Below, piece by piece: positions 7,707 through 15,679 of a stretch of DNA of 40,600 nucleotides. Under the pieces are notes generated by a model. That model worked only from the letters and a program-made list of their open reading frames with translations. It ran no database searches and was not told where the DNA came from. The first letter of the stretch is position 1. Every line of letters begins with the position of its first letter. The stretch covers positions 1-40,600 of the forward strand of contig CAYTVB010000017.1 of assembly GCA_964441735.1 (NCBI GenBank), given 5' to 3'. The translations under genes were made by a program, and so were the position numbers. Origin of the DNA: JASMTM01 sp964441735. GTDB taxonomy: Bacteria; Thermotogota; Thermotogae; Petrotogales; Kosmotogaceae.

Positions 7707-8616
7707 TTGATACCACCTCTCCATCTTCTGATTCCAGTAAAGCATTAACAAAAACATCCGGATCAAAAGGTTTAAGATCATCAGCCTTTTCACCCACACC
7801 AATGAATTTTATGGGTAAATTAAGTTCTTTCGTTATGGCAAAAACAATGCCACCTTTGGCTGTACCATCAAGTTTTGTGAGCACTATTCCTGTAACATTT
7901 ACTGCTTCAGCAAATTTCTTTGCCTGAACCAAGCCATTTTGCCCTGTTGTGGCATCAATAGTAAGTAAAACTTCATGTGGAGCCCCGGGTACTACTTTAG
8001 AAACCACTCTGTGTATCTTTCTCAATTCTTCCATCAAATTACGTCTGGTATGTAGTCTTCCAGCGGTATCAATGAAAACCATATTTTTGTTTTTACTCTT
8101 TGCATGACTGACTGCATCATAAGCAACGGCAGCAGCATCTGCTCCCTGCTTCTGAACGATTACATCTACACCAACGAACTTTGCCCATTCTTTAATCTGT
8201 TCGATCGCAGCTGCTCGAAACGTATCACAGGCAGCAAGCACAACCGACTTCCCATCATCACTGTAAATTTTTGCAAGCTTACCGAGGGTTGTTGTTTTTC
8301 CAGTACCATTAACACCAACTATAGAAATAACTTCAGGATAATGCAGTTCAATTTGATTTTCTTCATGTTTCAGCATTTCTTTTAATATTTCTCTAAGCGC
8401 AATTATTGAATTATCATAATTTTTGCCTTTTTCTTTCAGTTCATCAATAACGTAATTCACAGTTTCCATACCCATATCTGAAAGAATTAATAATTCTTCA
8501 ATCTCTTCTATGCTTTCCTGATCGAGTTTTGATGATGATAAAACATTTCTTATCTGATTGAAAAAACTCTCTCTCGTTTTTTTTAGTCCATCCCTAAATT
8601 TCGAAAACAAACCCAT
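7684..8616 (-). CDS. ftsY: Signal recognition particle receptor FtsY
   Basis: SRP-family GTPase that docks ribosome-nascent chain-SRP complexes at the membrane. 310 residues, the NG-only form without the long acidic A domain of E. coli. N domain about 1-85; G domain with P-loop GVNGTGKTTT (101-110), DTFRAAA (131-137), DTAGR (183-187), TKLDGTAKGG (247-256) and the closing GVGEKADDLKPF. A short amphipathic N-terminus (MGLFSKFRDGLKKTRESFF) is likely the membrane anchor. SD GGAGG is seven bases before the ATG. Thirteen bases after proS; its tail overlaps rrf2. It works with the Sec components encoded further on (secDF, yajC). Confidence 0.98.
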   Translation of the reverse strand: MGLFSKFRDGLKKTRESFFNQIRNVLSSSKLDQESIEEIEELLILSDMGMETVNYVIDELKEKGKNYDNSIIALREILKEMLKHEENQIELHYPEVISIVGVNGTGKTTTLGKLAKIYSDDGKSVVLAACDTFRAAAIEQIKEWAKFVGVDVIVQKQGADAAAVAYDAVSHAKSKNKNMVFIDTAGRLHTRRNLMEELRKIHRVVSKVVPGAPHEVLLTIDATTGQNGLVQAKKFAEAVNVTGIVLTKLDGTAKGGIVFAITKELNLPIKFIGVGEKADDLKPFDPDVFVNALLESEDGEVVSNGLYGEE

Positions 8617-8629
8617 TACAATACCTCCG

Positions 8630-10363
8630 TTAACTCACTGGATGATAATTTTTTAACAGGCTCTTTATCTTATCAAGTGCATCTTCGATTCCCATTTCAA
8701 ATGATACATCAATCTTCTCATTTGAATTTCTTAATTTAAGTTCAATCTTTTTGTCTTTAACTTTTCTGCCGAGGGTGATTCTGAGAGGAATTCCTATTAA
8801 ATCAGCATCTTTAAATTTAACTCCAGGAGAGATATCTCTATCATCTATTAATACTTCATAGCCCATTTCTTCAATACCATTGCTTAAATCTTCGATAAGT
8901 GTTCTCTTTTGTTCATCATCACCCAGAACTGTTATGATTACATGGAAGGGCGAAATAGAAAGAGGCCACAGAATTCCATCTTCATCGTAGAGTTGTTCGG
9001 CAGCAGCCTGAAATGTTCTTGAAACCCCCCAACCATAGCAACCCATAATGTAAGGTTTATTTTTTCCATTCTGATCCATAAATGTTGCATCCATTTTCTC
9101 AGAATATTTCGTTCCAAGTTTGAATATCTGTCCAAGTTCAATACCTCTGGTTACCATTAATTCTTTTCCACAACGAGGACAGGGATCTCCTTCATTGACT
9201 GTTTTTATATCTTCCCAATCATCAATTTTAAAATCTCTATCCGGACATACATTTTTTATGTGATAACCTTCTTTCATTCCACCAACAACAAATTCATCCA
9301 TTTCATAAATACTGTAATCTGCTATTATTTTTACTTTTTGTTTTAAATCAACCGGTCCAATAAAACCAATTGGTATACCAAATTCTTTGAAAACCTCTTC
9401 TGGTTCAACCATCTGAAGACTCTGATCTTGCAAAGAAGCCTTTAACTTGGCTTCATTAATCTCTTCATCTCCTCTAATCAAAGCCATTACATATCCTTCT
9501 CTTCCTTTGTATAGAAGTGATTTTATAATATTTGATGTTTTTCTTTTTAAATAACTGGCTACATCATTCACAGTTTTCATGGAGGGAGTATGAACTAACT
9601 CCGGTTGAGGAGTATCTTCGCAGTTGAAACTAACAGCTTCTTTTTCTATCAGATACTCCGCCCTTTCATCAGTTGCTGCATAACCACATTCACAATACAG
9701 AATTCTAGATTCACCATTATCTGCTAGTGCACAAAATTCGTGTGATTCGCTACCACCAATAGTTCCGGTGTCAGCTTCCACCACTCTGTATTGCAATCCA
9801 ACCCGTTCCATAATCTTGCTGTAAGCACTGTAGAAATCTCTATAGCTTTCATCTAATGAATCCCAATTTGTATGAAATGTGTACGCATCTTTCATTATAA
9901 ATTCTCTGGCTCGCATTAGGCCAAAACGTGGTCTAATCTCATCTCTGTATTTATTTGCAATTTGAAACAAAGAAACTGGAAATTGTTTGTATGAATTCAG
10001 TTCATTCCTTAGTACAGCTGTAATTATTTCTTCATGGGTTGGCCCAAGAGTAAAAAATCTTTCATTTCTATCTTTTAGTTTCATCATTTCAGGTCCGTAG
10101 TCGTCCCATCTGCCTGTTTCATGCCATAATTCAGCAGGTTGAATAATAGAAAGCATTATTTCCTGACTTCCAATATTCTTCATCTCTTCTCTTACAATAT
10201 TCTGTACCTTTTCTAAAACCTTCATTCCAAGTGGTAGATATACGTAAACACCGGCAGCAACCTTTCTTACAAATCCTCCCCTTATTAGTAATTTGATGCT
10301 GGGTAGATCTGCATCGGAAGGAGCTTCTCTCAATGTAGGAGCATACAATTTTGAAAAATACAT
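8630..10363 (-). CDS. proS: Prolyl-tRNA synthetase (bacterial type with editing insertion)
   Basis: Class II synthetase charging tRNA-Pro, 577 residues, matching the bacterial-type ProRS. Motif 2 FRDEIRPRFGLMRAREFIMKD and the preceding TLGPTHEE loop are near 105-160; motif 3 is GCYGWGVSRTFQAAAEQ in the C-terminal third. Between motifs 2 and 3 lies the INS cis-editing domain (about 220-400), containing the YLKRKTSNIIKSLLYKG region with the conserved lysine for Ala-tRNA-Pro hydrolysis. The anticodon-binding domain is about 465-565. The ATG at 10361-10363 has GGAGGG seven bases ahead. First gene of the long minus-strand run; it has an extended -10 promoter shared back to back with punA. Confidence 0.98.
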   Translation of the reverse strand: MYFSKLYAPTLREAPSDADLPSIKLLIRGGFVRKVAAGVYVYLPLGMKVLEKVQNIVREEMKNIGSQEIMLSIIQPAELWHETGRWDDYGPEMMKLKDRNERFFTLGPTHEEIITAVLRNELNSYKQFPVSLFQIANKYRDEIRPRFGLMRAREFIMKDAYTFHTNWDSLDESYRDFYSAYSKIMERVGLQYRVVEADTGTIGGSESHEFCALADNGESRILYCECGYAATDERAEYLIEKEAVSFNCEDTPQPELVHTPSMKTVNDVASYLKRKTSNIIKSLLYKGREGYVMALIRGDEEINEAKLKASLQDQSLQMVEPEEVFKEFGIPIGFIGPVDLKQKVKIIADYSIYEMDEFVVGGMKEGYHIKNVCPDRDFKIDDWEDIKTVNEGDPCPRCGKELMVTRGIELGQIFKLGTKYSEKMDATFMDQNGKNKPYIMGCYGWGVSRTFQAAAEQLYDEDGILWPLSISPFHVIITVLGDDEQKRTLIEDLSNGIEEMGYEVLIDDRDISPGVKFKDADLIGIPLRITLGRKVKDKKIELKLRNSNEKIDVSFEMGIEDALDKIKSLLKNYHPVS

Positions 10364-10397
10364 AAATGCCCTCCTCTATTGTTGACTATTTCTGTGA

Positions 10398-10407
10398 GAT
10401 TATATCA
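10398..10407 (-). promoter_or_regulatory. proS promoter, extended -10 TGATATAAT
   Basis: Read on the minus strand, TGATATAATC with the -10 TATAAT at 10399-10404, 36 bases before the proS ATG. The -35 zone has no close match, consistent with an extended -10 promoter. It forms one arm of an inverted repeat with the divergent punA promoter. Confidence 0.7.
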
Positions 10408-10433
10408 TGCTTATGGAACTATTACTTTGACTC

Positions 10434-10443
10434 TGATATAATC
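10434..10443 (+). promoter_or_regulatory. punA promoter, extended -10 TGATATAAT
   Basis: TG at 10434-10435 and TATAAT at 10437-10442, 28 bases before the punA ATG; TSS expected near 10449, giving a leader of about 20 nt. No clear -35 at 16-18 bases (a TTGACT at 10428-10433 is too close to act as one). Confidence 0.7.
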
Positions 10444-10470
10444 TAAGCAGTGAAAGGAGGCGTTTTGTCT

Positions 10471-11319
10471 ATGTCTATACAAGAGAAACAGGATGCTTTG
10501 AAAGCTTATGTAAAAAATGTCAGAAAAGCTACTAAATTTATCAGTGAAAAAATTGACAGAAGACCAGAAATTGCCATAGTATTGGGTACTGGCCTTGGTA
10601 AAATCGCTGAAACAATAGAAATTGAACAATCATTTAAATATGACGAAATTCCCGAATTTGCAAAATCAACAGCACCAGGTCATAAAGGCGAATTAAAGTT
10701 TGGTTCATATCATGGAAAAAGTGTAGTTTTATTGAATGGTCGATTTCATTATTACGAAGGTTATGATATGAAAAAAGTGACTTTTCCAATAAGGGTTCTT
10801 CAGGAACTGGGAGTCGAAACGTTTATTGTTACAAATGCTGCTGGAAGTCTTAATCCGGACTATGAGGTAGGAATTCCAATGATAATTAAGGATCATATAA
10901 ATTTCATGGGAGATAATCCTTTGATAGGTCCAAATTTTGAAGAGTGGGGTCCGCGTTTTCCAGATATGAGTGAACCCTATGATAAAGAATTAAGAGAACT
11001 TGCTCTTCATTGTACCAAAGAGCTTGGAGCAGGAATTTACGAAGGTGTATATGTTGGAGTTGCAGGTCCAAATTTTGAAACTCCAGCTGAACTCAGAATG
11101 CTTCGTCATTTTGGTGCTGATGCAGTTGGAATGTCAACAGTGCCTGAAGTTATCGCAGCAAGACATGGAGGAATAAAAGTCCTGGGAATTTCAGCTATTT
11201 CTGACAGAGCTGTTGCAGAAGATCTTGAACCATTGACCGCAGAAGAAGTTATACAAGCTGCAGAGAAATGTGGCAAAACGCTTTCGTCAATTATTCTGAG
11301 AATAATATCGAAATTATAA
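10471..11319 (+). CDS. punA: Purine nucleoside phosphorylase (trimeric PNP/MTAP family)
   Basis: Phosphorolyses purine (deoxy)nucleosides to free base and ribose-1-phosphate for salvage. 282 residues from ATG 10471, which has AAGGAGG ten bases upstream; a TTG at 10465 is a possible alternative. Phosphate site GTGLGKIAE (39-47) and GRFHYYEGY (90-98), TNAAGSLNP (121-129), and the base site GPNFETPAE with E203, ADAVGMSTVPEVIAARH, GISAISD. Residue 245 is D where human and Bacillus type I enzymes have N (human N243), which may broaden specificity toward 6-aminopurines. It stands alone, divergent from proS, with a terminator behind it. Confidence 0.95.
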   Translation: MSIQEKQDALKAYVKNVRKATKFISEKIDRRPEIAIVLGTGLGKIAETIEIEQSFKYDEIPEFAKSTAPGHKGELKFGSYHGKSVVLLNGRFHYYEGYDMKKVTFPIRVLQELGVETFIVTNAAGSLNPDYEVGIPMIIKDHINFMGDNPLIGPNFEEWGPRFPDMSEPYDKELRELALHCTKELGAGIYEGVYVGVAGPNFETPAELRMLRHFGADAVGMSTVPEVIAARHGGIKVLGISAISDRAVAEDLEPLTAEEVIQAAEKCGKTLSSIILRIISKL

Positions 11320-11352
11320 AATTCATCGTTTTTTATAAGTTAAAGCTCAAAC

Positions 11353-11383
11353 AAAAGTCAGATCGATATGATCTGACTTTTTT
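11353..11383. terminator. Bidirectional terminator between punA and pyk
   Basis: AGTCAGATC (11356-11364) and GATCTGACT (11370-11378) form a 9-bp stem with a 5-base loop, flanked by AAAA on the left and TTTTTT on the right. It can end both punA (plus) and pyk (minus), which converge here. Confidence 0.88.
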
Positions 11384-11421
11384 AATTAAGTACATTTAGC
11401 GGGATTATTGCTATATAGATA

Positions 11422-12840
11422 CTAAGCTTTTTCAAGTTTCAATATATTTGTCGTATTAATCACTCCTAGAGGGACACCGGCAGTGATTATAAATGTATCA
11501 TCTTTTTTTAGTAAGTCCAGTTCTCGGGCTTTTCTTCCTGCCTTATCAACCATTTCATCAATACTCTCTCCAAGTGTAAGATAAAGAGGTATAACACCCC
11601 ATACAAGAGCAAGTTGAAAATAGGTCTTTCTATTTGGTGTAACTGCAAGTATATGGGAAGAAGGCCTAAAGCCTGAAACATTTCTTGCAGTGTGCCCTGA
11701 ATAGGTAGATGAAACAATCAATTTAATGTTGAGATTTTCACTAATACCCCAGGCAGCCCTGCATATAGCGTCCGTATGGTCATCTGTTATAACATGCGTT
11801 CGTGTCCACTGGGTAAGCGATTGGTTTTTTGTAAGATACCTCTCCGTAAAAGTAGATGTCGCATGCATAACTTTTATTGCTTCTAGTGGGTAACTTCCTA
11901 TTGAAGTTTCTCCAGATAGCATTATCGCATCCGTTCCATCAATAATCGCATTGGAGATATCAGTGGCTTCAGCACGGGTAGGAGTAGAATTCTTAATCAT
12001 TGATTCCAACATTTGTGTTGCTGTAATCACAGGAATTCTGTAATGGTTGCCCTGTTTAATTATTTGTTTTTGTTCAATCGGGACTCTTTCAACAGGAATT
12101 TCTACACCCAGATCGCCTCTGGCAACCATTAATCCATCGGAAACTTCTGCAATTTTATCAATATATTTTAGTGCTTGGGCTGTTTCGATTTTTGATATTA
12201 TTGGTATGTTTTTGCCTGCATTTTCTATTTCTTTTTTTGCTTTAATAACGTCGTCAGGTTTTCTAACAAATGATAGCGCAAAGTAATCAACATCTTCCTC
12301 TACACCCAGCTTTATGAAGTCTTTATCCTTATCAGTAATAGCAGAAATTCCAATATCAACACCAGGAATGTTTATTCCCCGTCTATTTGTTATAGTCCCA
12401 CCAACCAGTATTTTAGTGTAAACATTTTTATTATCTGTTCCAACCACCCTAAGCTTTATCTTCCCATCATCAACTAATATTGCGGTACCTTTATCCAGCT
12501 CCTGAGGAAGATTCTTATAATTGATACTTACCCTGTTTTCATCGCCTTTAATTGAGTCAGTGGTTAATATAAATTCCTTTCCTTTAACAAGCTTCACTTC
12601 ATCATTAATAAAGTTCCCTGTTCTCAATTTTGGACCTGCTAAATCTACAAGAATTGCAACAGGTTTTTTTAATTCATCTCTTACCTGTCTTATAGTCTTG
12701 ATATTCTTCCTGTGGCCCTCAATATCATCATGTGAAGTGTTTAATCGTGCAACATTCATACCTTCTTCGACCATCTTTTTCAACATCTCTCTTGATCTTG
12801 TAGAAGGTCCTATGGTACAAACTATCTTTGTTTTTCTCAA
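11422..12840 (-). CDS. pyk: Pyruvate kinase
   Basis: Converts phosphoenolpyruvate and ADP to pyruvate and ATP. About 472 residues; no extra C-terminal PEP-utilising domain. Motifs in order: RKTKIVCTIGPS at the N-terminus, NTSHDD, VDLAGPKLRTG, SFVRKPDDV, ISKIETAQAL (catalytic K), MVARGDLGVEIP, and TATQMLESMIKNSTPTRAE. NTSH in place of NFSHG and DLAGPKLRTG in place of DTKGPEIRTG match what I recall of Thermotoga pyruvate kinase. Start choice: a TTG at 12838-12840 gives the family start (M)RKTKIV and sits five bases after GGAGTGA; a GTG three codons upstream overlaps that SD. It follows pfkA by 18 bases. Confidence 0.97.
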   Translation of the reverse strand: MRKTKIVCTIGPSTRSREMLKKMVEEGMNVARLNTSHDDIEGHRKNIKTIRQVRDELKKPVAILVDLAGPKLRTGNFINDEVKLVKGKEFILTTDSIKGDENRVSINYKNLPQELDKGTAILVDDGKIKLRVVGTDNKNVYTKILVGGTITNRRGINIPGVDIGISAITDKDKDFIKLGVEEDVDYFALSFVRKPDDVIKAKKEIENAGKNIPIISKIETAQALKYIDKIAEVSDGLMVARGDLGVEIPVERVPIEQKQIIKQGNHYRIPVITATQMLESMIKNSTPTRAEATDISNAIIDGTDAIMLSGETSIGSYPLEAIKVMHATSTFTERYLTKNQSLTQWTRTHVITDDHTDAICRAAWGISENLNIKLIVSSTYSGHTARNVSGFRPSSHILAVTPNRKTYFQLALVWGVIPLYLTLGESIDEMVDKAGRKARELDLLKKDDTFIITAGVPLGVINTTNILKLEKA

Positions 12841-12858
12841 ATGTATCACTCCATCCGT

Positions 12859-13821
12859 TTAAGAAAGGATATTCACTATCTTAACCAATTTTGAATCAAG
12901 TTTTTTCTTTTCGGAAAGTACCTTATCCAAAGGTACTTTTGTAATCTTGCTTGCTTGGAGTGCCACCATTTCATTTGATACGCCTTCCTTTAAAAATTCA
13001 ACAGCATAGTAACCCATCCTTGAAGCTAATTGTCTGTCAAAGGCAGTTGGCGAACCTCCACGTTGAATGTGTCCCAAAATTGTAATTCGAGTTTCATAAC
13101 CGATTCTATGTTCCATGTGTCTAGCAACGGTATATGCACTGGCTGCTCCTTCTGCCACTACTATAATGCAGTTGATCTTTCCTCTTTTTCTCTCATTCCA
13201 TATACGCTCTGCCAACGCCTCATAATCAACCGGTTTTTCGGGAATAATAACTGCTTCCGCGCCTGTTGCCAGGCCTGCAGCAAGCGCTACATAACCCGAT
13301 TCTCTACCCATTACTTCTACTATAAATGCCCTTTCATGTGAACTTGCTGTATCCTTAAGTTTTTGTATATTATCAATTACTGTATTTAAACATGTATCAA
13401 CTCCTATGCACATGTCTGTATGTGAAATGTCATTATCTATTGTTCCGGGTATGCCTATTACTGGAATATTGCCTTCATTGAAAAGTAACATGGCTCCAGT
13501 CAAAGTGCCTTCACCACCAATTACAATAAGGGCTTCAATTTTATTTTTCTTAATAACCTTAATTGCTCTTGCACGTCCGTCTTCCATTTTAAATTCTTCA
13601 CATCTTGAACTCCTTAATATAGTACCTCCGCGTTCCATTATTCCACCAACTGAATCGTAGTTTAAAGTAATGATTTCTTCATCAAGTAATCCTGCATAAC
13701 CTCTTTTAATTCCCATTACTTCCATTCCTTCAGTTACTGCTGTTCTAACGGTAGCCCTTAAAGCAGCATTCATTCCTGGAGAATCTCCACCACTGGTAAG
13801 CACTCCTATTCTATTTATCAT
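12859..13821 (-). CDS. pfkA: ATP-dependent 6-phosphofructokinase
   Basis: Phosphorylates fructose-6-phosphate, the committed step of glycolysis. 320 residues, PfkA-like. TSGGDSPGMNAALRA (9-23) binds ATP; GGEGT at 102-106 has E for the usual D, but the following G, not D, indicates ATP rather than pyrophosphate as donor. Catalytic PGTIDND has D129; MGRESG and ILGHIQRGGSPTAFDRQLA are present. Residues 65-77 read GGTILRSSRCEEF instead of GGTFLGSARYPEF. The ATG has GGGGGT upstream. First gene of pfkA-pyk, divergent from the gcv operon, the same neighbourhood as I recall in Thermotoga maritima. Confidence 0.97.
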   Translation of the reverse strand: MINRIGVLTSGGDSPGMNAALRATVRTAVTEGMEVMGIKRGYAGLLDEEIITLNYDSVGGIMERGGTILRSSRCEEFKMEDGRARAIKVIKKNKIEALIVIGGEGTLTGAMLLFNEGNIPVIGIPGTIDNDISHTDMCIGVDTCLNTVIDNIQKLKDTASSHERAFIVEVMGRESGYVALAAGLATGAEAVIIPEKPVDYEALAERIWNERKRGKINCIIVVAEGAASAYTVARHMEHRIGYETRITILGHIQRGGSPTAFDRQLASRMGYYAVEFLKEGVSNEMVALQASKITKVPLDKVLSEKKKLDSKLVKIVNILS

Positions 13822-13866
13822 AACTATTACCCCCTCGAATCATTTCACGAAGTATATTCCAGCGAA

Positions 13867-13875
13867 ATTATATCA
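13867..13875 (-). promoter_or_regulatory. pfkA promoter, extended -10 TGATATAAT
   Basis: Minus-strand TGATATAAT with TATAAT at 13867-13872, 45 bases before the pfkA start. No good -35. Same 9-mer as at proS, punA and frr. Confidence 0.7.
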
Positions 13876-13896
13876 CAATAATGATCCAGAAACTTC

Positions 13897-13925
13897 ATTA
13901 ATCAATTGTATAAGCGATTAATCAA
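13897..13925. repeat. Direct repeat ATTAATCAA in the pfkA/gcv divergent region
   Basis: ATTAATCAA occurs at 13897-13905 and again at 13917-13925, 20 bases (two helical turns) apart, between the two divergent -10 boxes. The second copy is part of the palindrome GATTAATC. Placement suggests an operator; no regulator is known. Confidence 0.5.
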
Positions 13926-13941
13926 CGCTCATTAGTAATGC

Positions 13942-13947
13942 TATAAT
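13942..13947 (+). promoter_or_regulatory. Promoter of the DUF2007-gcv operon, -10 TATAAT
   Basis: TATAAT 20 bases before the GTG start; the leader would be about 13 nt, too short for a glycine riboswitch. The -35 zone (TAATCA at 13919-13924) lies inside the direct repeat. Confidence 0.55.
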
Positions 13948-13966
13948 TAAATAAAGGGGTGGAATA

Positions 13967-14200
13967 GTGGAAAAATTAAAAGAAGCTGTTTACTATCACC
14001 AGGCAGTGATGTTTAAAGAAATCTTGGAAAATGAAGATATAGAAGTTGAATTAAGACCCACAGAAATGGCGTATATGGATAATGTTTACTTTGGCGCTGG
14101 TGGAATGGTTGATATATATGTAGATAAAGATAATTTTGAAAAAGCTAAATCTATTATAAAAGATCTGAAAAGGAGTGAAGGTGATAATGGCGAAGGGTAA
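13967..14200 (+). CDS. Small DUF2007-like protein
   Basis: 77 residues from a GTG start with AGGGGTGG upstream. The pattern resembles the DUF2007 (putative signal-transducing, ferredoxin-like fold) family: an N-terminal strand leading into a helix in KEAVYYHQAVMFKEILENEDIEVELR, a glycine-containing turn (YFGAGGMV), then the VDIYVDKDNFEKAKSIIKDL strand-helix end. Biochemical role is not known. It overlaps gcvT by 14 bases and is the first gene of the glycine cleavage operon, so it may be co-translated with gcvT. I recall a small conserved gene in the same place in Thermotoga maritima. Family call is from pattern only. Confidence 0.75.
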   Translation: MEKLKEAVYYHQAVMFKEILENEDIEVELRPTEMAYMDNVYFGAGGMVDIYVDKDNFEKAKSIIKDLKRSEGDNGEG

Positions 14201-15287
14201 GAGAACTCCATTATATGAAGAACACCTCAGAAGCGGAGCTAAGATGGTTGACTTTGCAGGATGGGAGATGCCTATACAGTATAGTTCAATCATTAAAGAA
14301 CACAGACAGGTAAGAGAATCTACTGGATTGTTTGATGTTTCACATATGGGAGAAATTGAAATTGCCGGTCCTGATGCACTTGATTTTGCAGATTATCTTG
14401 TAACGAATCATGTGAATGAGCTAAAAAATGGGCAGATATGTTATACGCCAATGTGCAACAAAAAAGGTGGAATAATTGATGATTTCCTGGTTTACAGGCT
14501 TTCTAACAAAAAAGTTCTATTTGTAGTCAATGCTTCAAACACTGATAAAGATTTCAAATGGATACAAAGCCAAAAAAAGAAATTTGATGTAGAGGTTTTG
14601 AACAAATCTAACGAAATTGCACAGCTTGCTTTACAGGGCCCAAAAGCTCAAGAGTTATTGAGTAGCATTTCTCAAATTGATCTTGATACACTTGGATACT
14701 ATCATTTTACACATGGAAGGGTTAGCGGTATAGAAACGTTGTTATCAAGAACCGGATATACAGGAGAAGATGGTTTTGAACTTTATGTAGATAGAGACAG
14801 CTCAATTCCATTATGGAGAAAGATTTTGGAAATCGGTAACGATAATGAGATCTTACCTATTGGTCTTGGCGCGAGAGACACACTTAGGTTTGAAGCATGT
14901 TATATGTTGTATGGAAATGATCTAAATGAGACAATCTCTCCACTCGAAGCACCTTTGAAATGGACTGTAAAATTTGAAAAAAACTTCATTGGCAAAAAAG
15001 CTCTTCTGGAACAAAAAGAAAAAGGTATAACCCGTAAACTGAAAGGATTGGAAATTAAAGGCAAAGCCATACCAAGACATGAACATAAGGTTATTCTTGA
15101 TAATGAAGAAATTGGTTGGGTAAGCAGTGGTATGTTTGCTCCAACCTTAAAAAAGAACTTAGCGCTTGCTTACATAGATAAAGGAAAAGCAAAAAAAGGA
15201 TCCACTGTTGAAGTAGCAATTAGAAAGAAGAAAGTAAAAGCAGAAATTATTAAGTTACCTTTTTATAGAGGTACAGTTAAAAACTGA
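14187..15287 (+). CDS. gcvT: Aminomethyltransferase (glycine cleavage T-protein)
   Basis: Transfers the methylene group from the H-protein-bound aminomethyl to tetrahydrofolate, releasing ammonia. 366 residues. Start ATG 14187, eight bases after AGGAGTGA; a GTG at 14175 is in frame but lies inside that SD. Motifs: TPLYEEHLRSGAKMVDFAGWEMPIQY at the start, FDVSHMGEI, GGIIDDFLVYR with the conserved aspartate near 98, SRTGYTGEDGFELY, and GLGARDTLRFEACYMLYGNDL. Position in the operon is DUF2007-gcvT-gcvH-gcvPA-gcvPB. Confidence 0.98.
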   Translation: MAKGKRTPLYEEHLRSGAKMVDFAGWEMPIQYSSIIKEHRQVRESTGLFDVSHMGEIEIAGPDALDFADYLVTNHVNELKNGQICYTPMCNKKGGIIDDFLVYRLSNKKVLFVVNASNTDKDFKWIQSQKKKFDVEVLNKSNEIAQLALQGPKAQELLSSISQIDLDTLGYYHFTHGRVSGIETLLSRTGYTGEDGFELYVDRDSSIPLWRKILEIGNDNEILPIGLGARDTLRFEACYMLYGNDLNETISPLEAPLKWTVKFEKNFIGKKALLEQKEKGITRKLKGLEIKGKAIPRHEHKVILDNEEIGWVSSGMFAPTLKKNLALAYIDKGKAKKGSTVEVAIRKKKVKAEIIKLPFYRGTVKN

Positions 15288-15306
15288 AAAAAGGGAGGTA
15301 ATAACC

Positions 15307-15678
15307 ATGATTAAGTACAGTAAATCACATGAGTGGGTAAAAAAAGAAGGAGAAATAGGAATTATAGGTATATCTGAATATGCTCAGGATCAGCTGGGAG
15401 ATATCGTATATGTAGAACTCCCTGAAGTAGGTAATGAAATCAATGAAGGTGAAATGCTTTGTACTGTAGAATCTGTAAAAGCAGCCAGCGACATTTACTC
15501 TCCTGTTTCCGGAGAAATTACAGAAATAAATGAAGATCTTGAAGATTCACCTGAAATTATTAATGAAGATGCAGAGAGTAAAGGCTGGATATGCAAAATA
15601 AAGCTTTCTGATGATGCTGAATTTGATAAATTAATGAACAAGGAGGAATACGACGAGTTCTGCGAAAAGGAGGGCTAA
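15307..15678 (+). CDS. gcvH: Glycine cleavage system H-protein
   Basis: Lipoyl carrier shuttling the aminomethyl group between P- and T-proteins; 123 residues. Lipoylation lysine K58 lies in TVESVKAASDIYSPVSGEI. The Y-A-Q-D-Q-L-G-DIVYVELPEVG block and the WICKIKL strand are standard. GGGAGG stands eight bases before the ATG. Followed by gcvPA after one base. Confidence 0.99.
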   Translation: MIKYSKSHEWVKKEGEIGIIGISEYAQDQLGDIVYVELPEVGNEINEGEMLCTVESVKAASDIYSPVSGEITEINEDLEDSPEIINEDAESKGWICKIKLSDDAEFDKLMNKEEYDEFCEKEG

Positions 15679-15679
15679 A

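Noticed and set aside
7707..7802. A 32-residue N-terminal extension of the Rrf2 protein
   Set aside because: It lies out of phase in the 3' end of ftsY, and Rrf2 proteins begin at MxxTxKxxYAL.
12556..13520. Pyrophosphate-dependent phosphofructokinase because of the altered GGEGT loop
   Set aside because: The residue after E is G, not D, which marks ATP use; the loop variant alone does not change the call.
13948..13966. Glycine riboswitch before gcv
   Set aside because: The leader between -10 and start is too short and holds only an SD.
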